Shown one piece after another: positions 1 through 6,808 of a stretch of 9,008 nucleotides of DNA (positions within the stretch are counted from its first letter, which is position 1; every line of letters begins with the position of its first letter). The notes below the pieces were generated by a model that did not search any database, had not been told where the DNA came from, and was given only the letters and a program-made list of their open reading frames with translations. The stretch spans positions 1-9,008 of the forward strand of contig JAOUHE010000064.1 in NCBI GenBank assembly GCA_029865285.1. Direction: 5' to 3'. This DNA is from Chloroflexota bacterium. Lineage in GTDB: Bacteria > Chloroflexota > Limnocylindria > QHBO01. Made by a program: the position numbers and the translations under genes.

Positions 1-439
1 CCCGTCGCGCTGCCAGGTCGATCTCCAGGTCTCCCCCGTCCAGGACAAGCTGTGGCCGCCCCGCGGATGCCCGGCGCATGACCCGCTGGACGCGCGCCAC
101 GAGTTCGTCGGGATTGAACGGCTTGGTGATGTAGTCCTCGGCGTACTCCTCCAGGGCTCGCACCTTGGCCTCCGAGGCGTCCACCGCGGAGAGGACGATG
201 ATCGGCAGATCGGCGATGCGCTTGACCCGGGCGCACAGCTCGAAGCCATCCATGCCCGGCATCATCAGGTCCACCACCAGCAGTTGCGGCCAGGAGCGCT
301 CAAGGAGCTTGAGGGCATGCGGCCCGGAGGGTGCGGTCTGGACGTCGTACCCCTCGTGCACGAGGCGCCGCGAGAGGACCGACAGGAGCGTCGCGTCGTC
401 GTCGACCAGCAGGATGGCCGGCCGTATCGCCGGCACCAT
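1..439 (-). CDS. Response regulator, OmpR-type receiver domain (partial, C-terminus outside window)
   Basis: Translating the minus strand from the ATG at 439-437 gives 146 residues open to the window edge. Residues about 8-122 form a receiver domain: an acidic pocket at D13/D14, the predicted phosphorylated aspartate D57 within VVDLMMPGMDG, the conserved serine S84 (IIVLSA) and the conserved lysine K106 (YITKPF). The sequence then enters a linker (LVLDGGDLEIDLAAR, about 131-145) typical of OmpR/PhoB proteins just before their winged-helix DNA-binding domain, which would lie beyond base 1. The start is only one nucleotide after the tadC stop, so co-transcription and translational coupling with the pilus genes are likely. 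I see no strong Shine-Dalgarno sequence before it. It is probably a transcription factor activated by a histidine kinase not seen here. The receiver call is firm; the OmpR subfamily rests on the linker alone. Confidence 0.85.
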   Translation of the reverse strand, partial: MVPAIRPAILLVDDDATLLSVLSRRLVHEGYDVQTAPSGPHALKLLERSWPQLLVVDLMMPGMDGFELCARVKRIADLPIIVLSAVDASEAKVRALEEYAEDYITKPFNPDELVARVQRVMRRASAGRPQLVLDGGDLEIDLAARR

Positions 440-440
440 C

Positions 441-1358
441 TCAGATGCCGACGCCGCCCATGATGGTCACCACGGCCGGACCCAGGATCACGATGAAGAT
501 CGTCGGGAAGATGCAGCCGACCATCGGGAAGAGCATCTTCACCGGGGCCTTGGCAGCCATCTCCTCGGCGCGCTGACGGCGCTCGATGCGCAACTGCTGG
601 CTCTGGATCTGGAGAACCTTGGCGATTGGCACGCCGAGCTGCTCCGCCTGGATGATGGCGCCGATGAAGTTGCTCACCGGCTGGGCATCCGCACGAGTGG
701 CCACATCGCGCAGCGCGTCACGCCGCGTGCGACCCATCCGCACTTCGGCCAGCGCCTGCCGGAATTCGTTGACAAGCGGCCCTTCCATCTTCTCCACCAC
801 CTTGGCAAGGGCAGCGTCGAACCCGAGTCCCGCCTCCACCGAGATGGTGAGCAGATCGAGCGCGTCGGGCAGTTGCAGGACCATCGAGAAGGATCGCGCG
901 CGGATGCGGCGGCCGAGCCAGAACTCGGGGGCCATGAAGCCGAGCGGCGCGCCCACCAATGCAAAGAGAAGGGCGAGCTGGACCCGGCCCGTGACGAGCA
1001 TGAGGAGGCCGATCACGACCGCGAAGACGATCGTCATCAGGATCTTGACGCCCATCCAGTCGGCGCCGCGCAGCCCACCGGGGTAGCCGGCTCGTTCCAG
1101 CCTTGCGTCGGTCCGCTCGATGATGCCGCCCTGGTCTCCGCGCCGCACGATCTTCGACAGGCGCTTGACGAGCGGGCGCATGACCCGTTCGAAGAACGGC
1201 TGCTGCAGCTCGAACTCCTCGAGCGTCTTCGGCTGCACGACCAGCTGCTCGAGGCGCTGCTGAACCGCATCCTTCGGCGCCCCGCCGGCGAGTCCGTAGG
1301 TGAGCAGCAGGACGGCAACAGCCGCAAGGACGGCAATGACGATTTCTGGGCTTGACAT
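441..1358 (-). CDS. tadC: TadC, type II secretion F-family inner-membrane platform protein of the Tad pilus
   Basis: This 305-residue protein is one of the two paired integral membrane platform proteins that couple the TadA ATPase to pilin polymerisation. It has an N-terminal membrane segment (about 5-24), a cytoplasmic stretch, and two adjacent hydrophobic segments (about 103-145). A T2SSF domain (about 155-275) follows, with the typical LQLPDALDLLTISVEAGLGFDAAL start and a later AEQLGVPIAKVLQIQS motif. A final hydrophobic segment lies at about 276-300. The motif pattern (VEAGLGFDAAL, QAEQLGVPI) matches TadC more closely than TadB. The chosen start is the ATG at 1358, since AAGGTG lies 9 nt upstream at the end of tadB. 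A TTG at 1364 would add two residues. It follows tadB by 6 nt and is followed one nucleotide later by a response regulator gene. Length is normal for the family. Confidence 0.93.
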   Translation of the reverse strand: MSSPEIVIAVLAAVAVLLLTYGLAGGAPKDAVQQRLEQLVVQPKTLEEFELQQPFFERVMRPLVKRLSKIVRRGDQGGIIERTDARLERAGYPGGLRGADWMGVKILMTIVFAVVIGLLMLVTGRVQLALLFALVGAPLGFMAPEFWLGRRIRARSFSMVLQLPDALDLLTISVEAGLGFDAALAKVVEKMEGPLVNEFRQALAEVRMGRTRRDALRDVATRADAQPVSNFIGAIIQAEQLGVPIAKVLQIQSQQLRIERRQRAEEMAAKAPVKMLFPMVGCIFPTIFIVILGPAVVTIMGGVGI

Positions 1359-1364
1359 CTGCAA

Positions 1365-2360
1365 CTACACCTTGATATCGACGATTCGGCGAATGAACAG
1401 GTACCCGATGCCCATGCTGATCAGGCCGACTCCGAAGAAGATGAGGCCGGTGGGCAGCCCGAACGTCTCGGGGGGCTTGTTGAACATGACGGTGATGTAC
1501 GACGGGCTGATCAGGAAGAGGAGCCCCCCCAGGCCGACGGGCAGCAGGGTGATGACGTAACCGCTGTAGCGCTGCATGGCGGTCAGAGTCTGGATCTCGC
1601 CGATGATGCGGACACGCTCGCGGATGGTGAACGCGATCGAGTCGAGGACGGTCGCCAGGTTGCCACCGACCTGGCTCTGGATGTTGATCGCGGTGACGAG
1701 CAACTCGAGGTCCTCGGAGGCGACGCGGCGGACGAGGTTGTTCAGGGCCGGCTGGAGGGCGATTCCCAGGCTCATCTCGCGGACCACCCGCTCGAACTCC
1801 TCGGAGATCGGTGGGCGCGCCTCGCGGGTCACCAACTCGACTCCCTGGAGGAACGACGAGCCGGCGCGCAGCGAGTTGGCCAGGAGGGTGATCGTATCGG
1901 GCAGCTGCCTGCTGAACTCGGCCAGGCGCTTCCGCTGCCGATACCCGAGGTACCATCGCGGGAAGTAGGCCCCGATCAGGAAGAAGGCCGCCAGCGCGAC
2001 CACGTTGCGGAAGCCCGGGAAGATGATCCCAGCCACGAACGCGGCGGCCGTGAACGCGAACGGCGAGGCGATCCAGGCAGCCACAAACTCCGCAGGCCGC
2101 AGCTTCAGGTCGGCGCGCGCAATCTCGGTTGAAAGGCGCGCGTTGAGGTCCTGGCCCTCCATGACTCGCGTGATGCCGGCGATCACCGCCGACTCGCGCT
2201 CGGCGCCGGCAGCCGGCTCGGACGTGGCCGCACCGCCTGCGCGCGTATATCGCTCAAGGCGCGAGGCGACGCCGCCGGAGCCGGTCATCGCGATGCCGAT
2301 CGCGACGAACAGCACTGCGCCGGCCGCGAGGCCCGCGATGACGAATTGCAGCATTCCCAT
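1365..2360 (-). CDS. tadB: TadB, type II secretion F-family inner-membrane platform protein of the Tad pilus
   Basis: The product is 331 residues and is the partner of TadC in the inner-membrane platform on which TadA acts. An N-terminal membrane helix (about 5-25) is followed by a polar region (about 30-95), hydrophobic segments at about 98-138, a T2SSF domain (about 145-260) and two C-terminal membrane segments (about 268-288 and 303-325). Diagnostic stretches are FSRQLPDTITLLANSLRAG (about 149-167), which is the TadB version of the T2SSF start, and IQSQVGGNLATVLDSIAFTIRER (about 227-249). It lies 20 nt after tadA and 6 nt before tadC. The ATG at 2360 is used; a second ATG two codons later (2354) is also possible. 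The only Shine-Dalgarno candidate is GGGAG, about 12 nt upstream, which is weak and suggests dependence on the upstream cistron. The protein looks intact. Confidence 0.93.
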   Translation of the reverse strand: MGMLQFVIAGLAAGAVLFVAIGIAMTGSGGVASRLERYTRAGGAATSEPAAGAERESAVIAGITRVMEGQDLNARLSTEIARADLKLRPAEFVAAWIASPFAFTAAAFVAGIIFPGFRNVVALAAFFLIGAYFPRWYLGYRQRKRLAEFSRQLPDTITLLANSLRAGSSFLQGVELVTREARPPISEEFERVVREMSLGIALQPALNNLVRRVASEDLELLVTAINIQSQVGGNLATVLDSIAFTIRERVRIIGEIQTLTAMQRYSGYVITLLPVGLGGLLFLISPSYITVMFNKPPETFGLPTGLIFFGVGLISMGIGYLFIRRIVDIKV

Positions 2361-2380
2361 GGTTGCTTACGACTCCCGGG

Positions 2381-3802
<1,422 letters not shown>

Positions 3803-3822
3803 CTCGGCTGTACCTTCCCCTT

Positions 3823-5040
3823 CTAACGGCGCGCGAAGAGTCCGCGCTTATTCGGCTTGTCCTGGGCAGCAGCGGTCTCGCCGGCAAGGAGCTTGGCAAG
3901 ACTCATCACGTCGCGCGTCAGCACGCTCTCCGGATGGGATACGACGAATGGAACCCCCCGATTGACCGCCAGCACCGACAGCCGGCCGTCGGACACGATT
4001 GTTGCGTCGATGGGACGGCGGACGGACGCCTCGACGTCGGCGATCCGGATCCCCTGGGCGGTATCCGCCCGATTGACCACGAGCCGGACCTTCGCGCGGT
4101 TGTACTCGAGTTGATCGGCCACCTCGAGGAAGAGACGGACGTTCTTGATGGTCGTGATCTCGAGCGCCGTCAGGACCACGATCGTATCGGCCAGATCCAT
4201 CACCCCCAGGGTGTGATCGGTGAGCCCGGCAGGCAGGTCAACGATCACGAAGTCGTGCGTTGCCCGCAGGTGCTCGACGATCTTGCGCAGGTAGGCGGGT
4301 GTGACGAGATCGGCTCCCTCTGGCGCGGGCGGCGCCAGCAGGACGCGGATCCCGGTCGAATGGTCGATGACGACCGAGTCAACCACCTCGCCGTCCGGCT
4401 CGCCGCGCTCGACCGCGTCGATGATCGACTGGTTCTTGGGGTTGAGGTTGAGCAGGACTCCGATATCGCCGAACTGCAGGTTGGCATCGACCAAGCACAC
4501 ACGTGCGCCGGTCTCGCGGTGGATGGCGACCGCAAGGTTGGTGGCGATCGTGGTGCGGCCCGCGCCGCCCTTCGGTGAGAAGACCGCGATCACCTGGTGG
4601 TCGCCTTCATCGCTGAGCTTGGTCGGTGCGGGCGTTTGCGCGATCTCTCCAGCCAGCTGGACGCGCCGGCTGACCTCGCGTTCGTACACGCGGCGGATGC
4701 TCTCGGAGAATTCGTCGCCGCTGAACGGCTTCACCAGGAACTCGCGCGCGCCGGCGGAGATCGCCCGCTTCAGCTGCTCGGCCTCGCCGTGGACGCTCAT
4801 CATGATGATCGGGCTGGTGGGCAGCCGCTGGGAGATGATCTCCGCGGCGGCCACCCCGTCCATACCCGGCATGTTGATGTCCATGACGATGACATCGGGA
4901 CGCAGATCCATGGCGACCTGGATCGCCTCTTCGCCCGACCCGGCCGTCCCGGCCACGTCGATCTCCCGCTCGAGGCCGAGAAGCTTCGTAAGGTGATCGC
5001 GCGTCTCCGGAATGTCGTCGACGATGAGGACCTTGATCAC
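3823..5040 (-). CDS. tadZ: TadZ/CpaE, receiver-ParA/MinD fusion ATPase for Tad pilus localisation
   Basis: This 405-residue protein has two domains. Residues 1-122 form a response-regulator receiver that keeps the active-site residues D8/D9, D54 (IVMDINMPGMDG), S82 and K104 (FLVKPF). Residues about 148-390 form a MinD/ParA-like ATPase with the deviant Walker A KGGAGRTT (157-164), LVDANLQFGDIG (183-194) and VIVDLPAG (265-272). TadZ/CpaE proteins direct the Tad machine to its cellular site. Many family members have a degenerate receiver; this one appears competent for phosphorylation. The ATPase keeps the N-terminal signature lysine K157 but has R162 where the P-loop lysine usually lies, so hydrolysis may be weak. 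The last residues are basic (NKRGLFARR). The start is a GTG at 5040, supported by GAAGGAA 7 nt upstream. It lies 51 nt after cpaB and 20 nt before tadA. Confidence 0.94.
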   Translation of the reverse strand: MIKVLIVDDIPETRDHLTKLLGLEREIDVAGTAGSGEEAIQVAMDLRPDVIVMDINMPGMDGVAAAEIISQRLPTSPIIMMSVHGEAEQLKRAISAGAREFLVKPFSGDEFSESIRRVYEREVSRRVQLAGEIAQTPAPTKLSDEGDHQVIAVFSPKGGAGRTTIATNLAVAIHRETGARVCLVDANLQFGDIGVLLNLNPKNQSIIDAVERGEPDGEVVDSVVIDHSTGIRVLLAPPAPEGADLVTPAYLRKIVEHLRATHDFVIVDLPAGLTDHTLGVMDLADTIVVLTALEITTIKNVRLFLEVADQLEYNRAKVRLVVNRADTAQGIRIADVEASVRRPIDATIVSDGRLSVLAVNRGVPFVVSHPESVLTRDVMSLAKLLAGETAAAQDKPNKRGLFARR

Positions 5041-5091
5041 GGTCGCGTTCCTTCGCGTGCTGAGTTCGTGAATAACGATGCTGACCGGGGC

Positions 5092-5991
5092 CTACGGGGC
5101 CGGGGTCGCTGTCGGCAGGACGACCTGGATGATGTCCGGGATCGGGATCCCGAACGTCTCGACCAGGATCTTGAGCGTCACGCCGGTCGTCTCCTCGATC
5201 ACGTCGTCCCCCGCACTTCGCAGGAGTGCGGTCAGCGGGCCGATGATCGACTGGTCGGTCTGGGCGAACTTGATCGCCTCGGCGTCCGCATCGGTGCCGG
5301 CGAAGATGACGATCACCGTCTCGATGGCGGCCGGGGTCTGCGTGTTCGCCTGGCCCGGGCTCGGGGTTGCCGAAGCATCGACCAGCGACTTGATGCGCGT
5401 GGCGCTGACGTACAGGACCCGCTTGTTCTGCAGGAGGGTCTTCACCGTCGGCGCCGCCTCGAGGCCGGTCACCGGCTCGAAGCGCTGCTGCTCGCCAGGA
5501 CTGGCGTCCACCGTGTCGGCGGTCGGCTGCAGCACCTGGATCTCGGTCCGGTAGACGATGTCGATGTGATCGCCCGGCTGGACCAGGAAGTCGATGCCGG
5601 TTACCCGGTCGACCTGGAAGGCGATCGCCCGCTCGCCCGGCTGCAGCTGGCAGGTGATGCAGATATTCGCGCGAGGCCCGAGGCCGACCGACTCCTGGCT
5701 CACCTGTGATCCTGCGAGGATCGGGTAGAGCGCCGGCGACCCGGTGAGCTGTGACGGGTCTGAGAAGCGCGTCCCGGTCACGGCCTCTGGGTCCACCTCC
5801 TTGACCTCGACGACGTCAGGCGTCACCGGGTCGCCGATGTCGATGTTTTCGGTGGCGACCAGCACCTTGACGGTGCGCGCCTCAACGGGAGTCGATGTGG
5901 TGTTCTGCCCCAGGAGGATGACGATCCCCACGAACGCCAGGACGGCGAGCAGCACTCCGACCAGGATCACCAGGCGATTTGATCGCTTCAC
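5092..5991 (-). CDS. cpaB: CpaB/RcpC, SAF-domain Tad pilus assembly protein
   Basis: The 299-residue product has a short basic N-terminus and one membrane anchor (about 7-28), with the remainder predicted extracytoplasmic. A SAF domain (about 40-103) contains VKVLVATENIDIGDPVTPD and ends in LAGSQVSQESV. The RcpC/CpaB region (about 115-260) has PGERAIAFQVDRVTGIDFLVQPGDHIDIV and TLLQNKRVLYVSA, both characteristic. In diderm bacteria CpaB supports the secretin; without one it may act on the pilus path through the cell wall. Oddities are a C-x-x-C pair at C111/C114, a low-complexity Ser/Thr/Pro/Gln linker (about 205-222), and a Thr/Pro tail (LPTATPAP). The start is a GTG at 5991, preceded by AAGGGGA 8 nt upstream. 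It is the first assembly gene after flp, 235 nt away, and probably begins the cpaB-tadZABC segment. Confidence 0.9.
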   Translation of the reverse strand: MKRSNRLVILVGVLLAVLAFVGIVILLGQNTTSTPVEARTVKVLVATENIDIGDPVTPDVVEVKEVDPEAVTGTRFSDPSQLTGSPALYPILAGSQVSQESVGLGPRANICITCQLQPGERAIAFQVDRVTGIDFLVQPGDHIDIVYRTEIQVLQPTADTVDASPGEQQRFEPVTGLEAAPTVKTLLQNKRVLYVSATRIKSLVDASATPSPGQANTQTPAAIETVIVIFAGTDADAEAIKFAQTDQSIIGPLTALLRSAGDDVIEETTGVTLKILVETFGIPIPDIIQVVLPTATPAP

Positions 5992-6112
5992 GGATATCTT
6001 CCCCTTCGAGCAGCAACAAAGGACCGATGGATTCGGTGGTGCAGGGTTGTGCCTGCGGTCAACAGTCTACGAGGACGCGGCAACTCGCATCGACCGGACT
6101 TGTGACCTATGC

Positions 6113-6129
6113 CGGGAGTGGTACTCCCG
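6113..6129 (-). repeat. Small inverted repeat in the flp-cpaB spacer
   Basis: A perfect 7-bp stem (CGGGAGT / ACTCCCG) encloses a 3-nt loop. It lies about 40 nt after the larger flp hairpin in the direction of transcription. It has no T-run, so it is unlikely to terminate transcription alone. It could stabilise the 5' end of a processed cpaB transcript. Confidence 0.4.
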
Positions 6130-6169
6130 CCGTTGAGCGCGGGTGACGCATTGGCGTACCGGGCAAAGT

Positions 6170-6200
6170 CGAGAGCCCCCGGGAATCCCGGGGGCTCTCG
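6170..6200 (-). terminator. Strong GC-rich hairpin after flp (partial terminator or processing element)
   Basis: The inverted repeat CGAGAGCCCCCGGG / CCCGGGGGCTCTCG is perfect over 14 bp with a 3-nt AAT loop on the plus strand. On the minus strand it begins 27 nt after the flp stop codon. It is followed by ACTTTGCCC, so there is almost no U-tract. A full intrinsic terminator is therefore uncertain. An attenuator or an mRNA-stabilising stem that keeps flp transcripts abundant while letting some polymerase reach cpaB fits the position. Similar structures after pilin genes are known in other operons. Confidence 0.65.
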
Positions 6201-6226
6201 CGGTGTCTAGCGATGACGAACGGGGC

Positions 6227-6412
6227 TCAGGTGCCCTGCAGGTTGTCGCCGACGTTCTGGAAGATCTGGCTCACGATCGGGCCGAGGAACAGAAGAGCAA
6301 CGATCACGATGATCGCGATGAGGGCCAGGAGCAACCCGTACTCGACGAGCGTCTGGCCTTCCTCGTCCTCGCGGCGGAAGTGAGCAAGAAAAGTGCTGAT
6401 GAACTGAATCAT
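6227..6412 (-). CDS. flp: Flp-family type IVb prepilin, major Tad pilus subunit
   Basis: The 61-residue product is a Flp-type prepilin. It has a short charged leader (1-19), MIQFISTFLAHFRREDEEG, and then QTLVEYG at 20-26. Prepilin peptidase would cut after G19, leaving Q20 as the first residue and the conserved Glu (E24) at +5, followed by Tyr (Y25), as in Flp pilins. The hydrophobic assembly helix covers about 26-48 (LLLALIAIIVIVALLFLGPIV), and the tail IFQNVGDNLQGT is short. The mature pilin is only 42 residues, normal for Flp. The frame is open further upstream to 6538, but the ATG at 6412 is preceded by AAAGGAGGT 10 nt away, a near-perfect ribosome binding site. The upstream portion therefore looks untranslated. 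It has its own likely promoter region between the upstream terminator and this start. Confidence 0.93.
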   Translation of the reverse strand: MIQFISTFLAHFRREDEEGQTLVEYGLLLALIAIIVIVALLFLGPIVSQIFQNVGDNLQGT

Positions 6413-6421
6413 GCTTCGCAA

Positions 6422-6430
6422 TACCTCCTT
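6422..6430 (-). promoter_or_regulatory. Strong Shine-Dalgarno sequence of flp
   Basis: On the minus strand AAGGAGGT (plus strand ACCTCCTT, 6423-6430) complements the 16S anti-Shine-Dalgarno end almost fully. Ten nucleotides separate it from the flp ATG. It is the strongest site in the window, fits a highly expressed pilin, and decides the start at 6412 over longer frames. Confidence 0.85.
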
Positions 6431-6466
6431 TCCTTGGAGATTGACGAGGGCAGGATATGCGGCCCG

Positions 6467-6487
6467 CGGGTCGATGAATATGACCCG
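6467..6487 (-). repeat. Inverted repeat in the flp leader
   Basis: CGGGTC and GACCCG (6 bp, perfect) flank a 9-nt AT-rich loop, about 55 nt upstream of the flp start. The loop contains CATATT on the minus strand, a possible alternative -10 box. It may be a regulator binding site or an mRNA hairpin; nothing more can be said from sequence. Confidence 0.35.
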
Positions 6488-6544
6488 ATCGTCCCATCCG
6501 CCATCGCCGGACCGGTACCTTTGCGTACGCTCCTGCACTTGTCA

Positions 6545-6560
6545 AGGGCCGATTGGCCCT
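6545..6560. repeat. Inverted repeat next to the flp -35 candidate
   Basis: AGGGCC and GGCCCT form a perfect 6-bp repeat around a GATT centre, directly upstream of TTGACA on the minus strand and sharing its first base. This placement is typical of an activator or repressor site. It could also be chance in GC-rich DNA. Confidence 0.3.
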
Positions 6561-6614
6561 GCTCGGCGGAAGCGGGCAGCGCCCCGTCCCGCGCGAACGG
6601 CTGGGAAGAAAGCA

Positions 6615-6644
6615 AAGGAGCCACGCCTGGTGGCGTGGCTCCTT
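6615..6644 (-). terminator. Rho-independent terminator of the kinase-regulator operon
   Basis: AAGGAGCCACGCC and GGCGTGGCTCCTT form a perfect 13-bp stem with a 4-nt loop. On the minus strand the stem is followed by TGCTTTCTTCCC, a T-rich tract, so it works in the direction of the response regulator gene. It lies 164 nt after that gene's stop. It separates the two-component operon from flp and argues that flp has its own promoter, unless termination is regulated. Confidence 0.85.
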
Positions 6645-6808
6645 CACCGGAGGAGGAGGCCCGAGGTGCTCCGGATTGCGGTACGGAGCTCCTCGTAGAT
6701 GAAGGCCGTTTGCGGATACCCGCAAGCGACAGAACCGAGGCTAGCCCCGGTGCCGACCTCCTGCCATGGCACAGGAGTACCGGCCCGCATCGGGACTTTG
6801 GAGGTCGG
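6645..6808 (-). other. Gene-free structured region after the response regulator (possible small RNA or 3' UTR)
   Basis: These 164 bases contain no supportable gene but an unusual density of inverted repeats. Starting at the response regulator stop, CCGACCTCC (6753-6761) can pair with GGAGGTCGG (6800-6808), 9 bp with a 38-nt loop. CTCCTG (6758-6763) can instead pair with CAGGAG (6772-6777), supported by CCGGT (6747-6751) with ACCGG (6779-6783); the two pairings exclude each other. Further on are TTGCGG/CCGCAA (6710-6725) and an 11-pair stem with one T-T mismatch (6662-6695). The terminator at 6644-6615 then closes the unit. The whole could be a structured 3' UTR, a small RNA of about 190 nt, or a leader acting on read-through into flp. 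I recognise no known RNA family. Confidence 0.45.
6662..6695 (-). repeat. Long imperfect hairpin, 11 pairs
   Basis: CGAGG-T-GCTCCG (6662-6673) pairs with CGGAGC-T-CCTCG (6684-6695) around a 10-nt loop, with a single T-T mismatch. It stands 17 bases before the terminator stem in the direction of transcription, and is the most stable element of the region other than the terminator itself. Confidence 0.5.

Larger units (their letters stand above)
5992..6226. other. Intergenic region between flp and cpaB
   Basis: This 235-bp stretch holds no credible gene; short reading frames through it lack a ribosome binding site and recognisable content. It contains the strong flp hairpin (6170-6200) and a smaller inverted repeat of 7 bp with a 3-nt loop (CGGGAGT at 6113-6119, ACTCCCG at 6123-6129). 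It also contains a weak -35-like TTGACC on the minus strand (6057-6062). That element overlaps no convincing -10 box, so I do not annotate a separate cpaB promoter. The region would be a long leader for cpaB if transcription continues from flp. Confidence 0.5.
6413..6614 (-). promoter_or_regulatory. Probable promoter and leader region of flp
   Basis: These 202 bases lie between the terminator of the two-component operon and flp and have no supportable gene. A perfect -35 hexamer TTGACA is present on the minus strand at 6545-6540, but 16-18 nt further the best -10 candidate (AAAGGT region, about 6522-6517) is poor. The promoter may therefore need an activator. A 6-bp inverted repeat AGGGCC-GATT-GGCCCT (6545-6560) abuts and overlaps the -35 box. 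A second one, CGGGTC / GACCCG with a 9-nt loop (6467-6487), lies in the leader. Either could be an operator or RNA hairpin. If TTGACA is correct, the untranslated leader is about 100 nt. Confidence 0.45.

Noticed and set aside
165..1355. Long plus-strand reading frames across tadC, tadA and tadZ
   Set aside because: They lie antisense to well-supported genes, have His/Asp/Arg-rich composition typical of GC-rich complements, and carry no domain or ribosome binding site.
6413..6538. N-terminal extension of Flp to 103 residues
   Set aside because: The longer frame would place 42 hydrophilic residues before the prepilin leader and ignore the near-perfect ribosome binding site 10 nt before the ATG at 6412. 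Flp prepilins are normally about 50-70 residues.
6413..6545. Cyclic-di-GMP (GEMM-I) riboswitch upstream of flp
   Set aside because: ACGCAAAGGTACCGG on the minus strand recalls the class-I core ACGCAAAGC, but the preceding GGCAAACC arm, the GAAA tetraloop and the closing GGTAGC...GTTACC element are absent. A covariance search would settle it.
6735..6750. Near-palindrome CCGAGGCTAGCCCCGG as an operator of the response regulator
   Set aside because: It has one mismatch, lies downstream of the regulator gene and upstream of a terminator, and no second copy was seen elsewhere in the window.
6735..6808. Plus-strand resemblance to a c-di-AMP (ydaO) riboswitch
   Set aside because: GCCGA followed by TCCTGCC and ACAGGAG recalls the 5' part of the motif, but the GGGGUGAAUC and AGCUAAC elements are missing and no plus-strand gene lies downstream.
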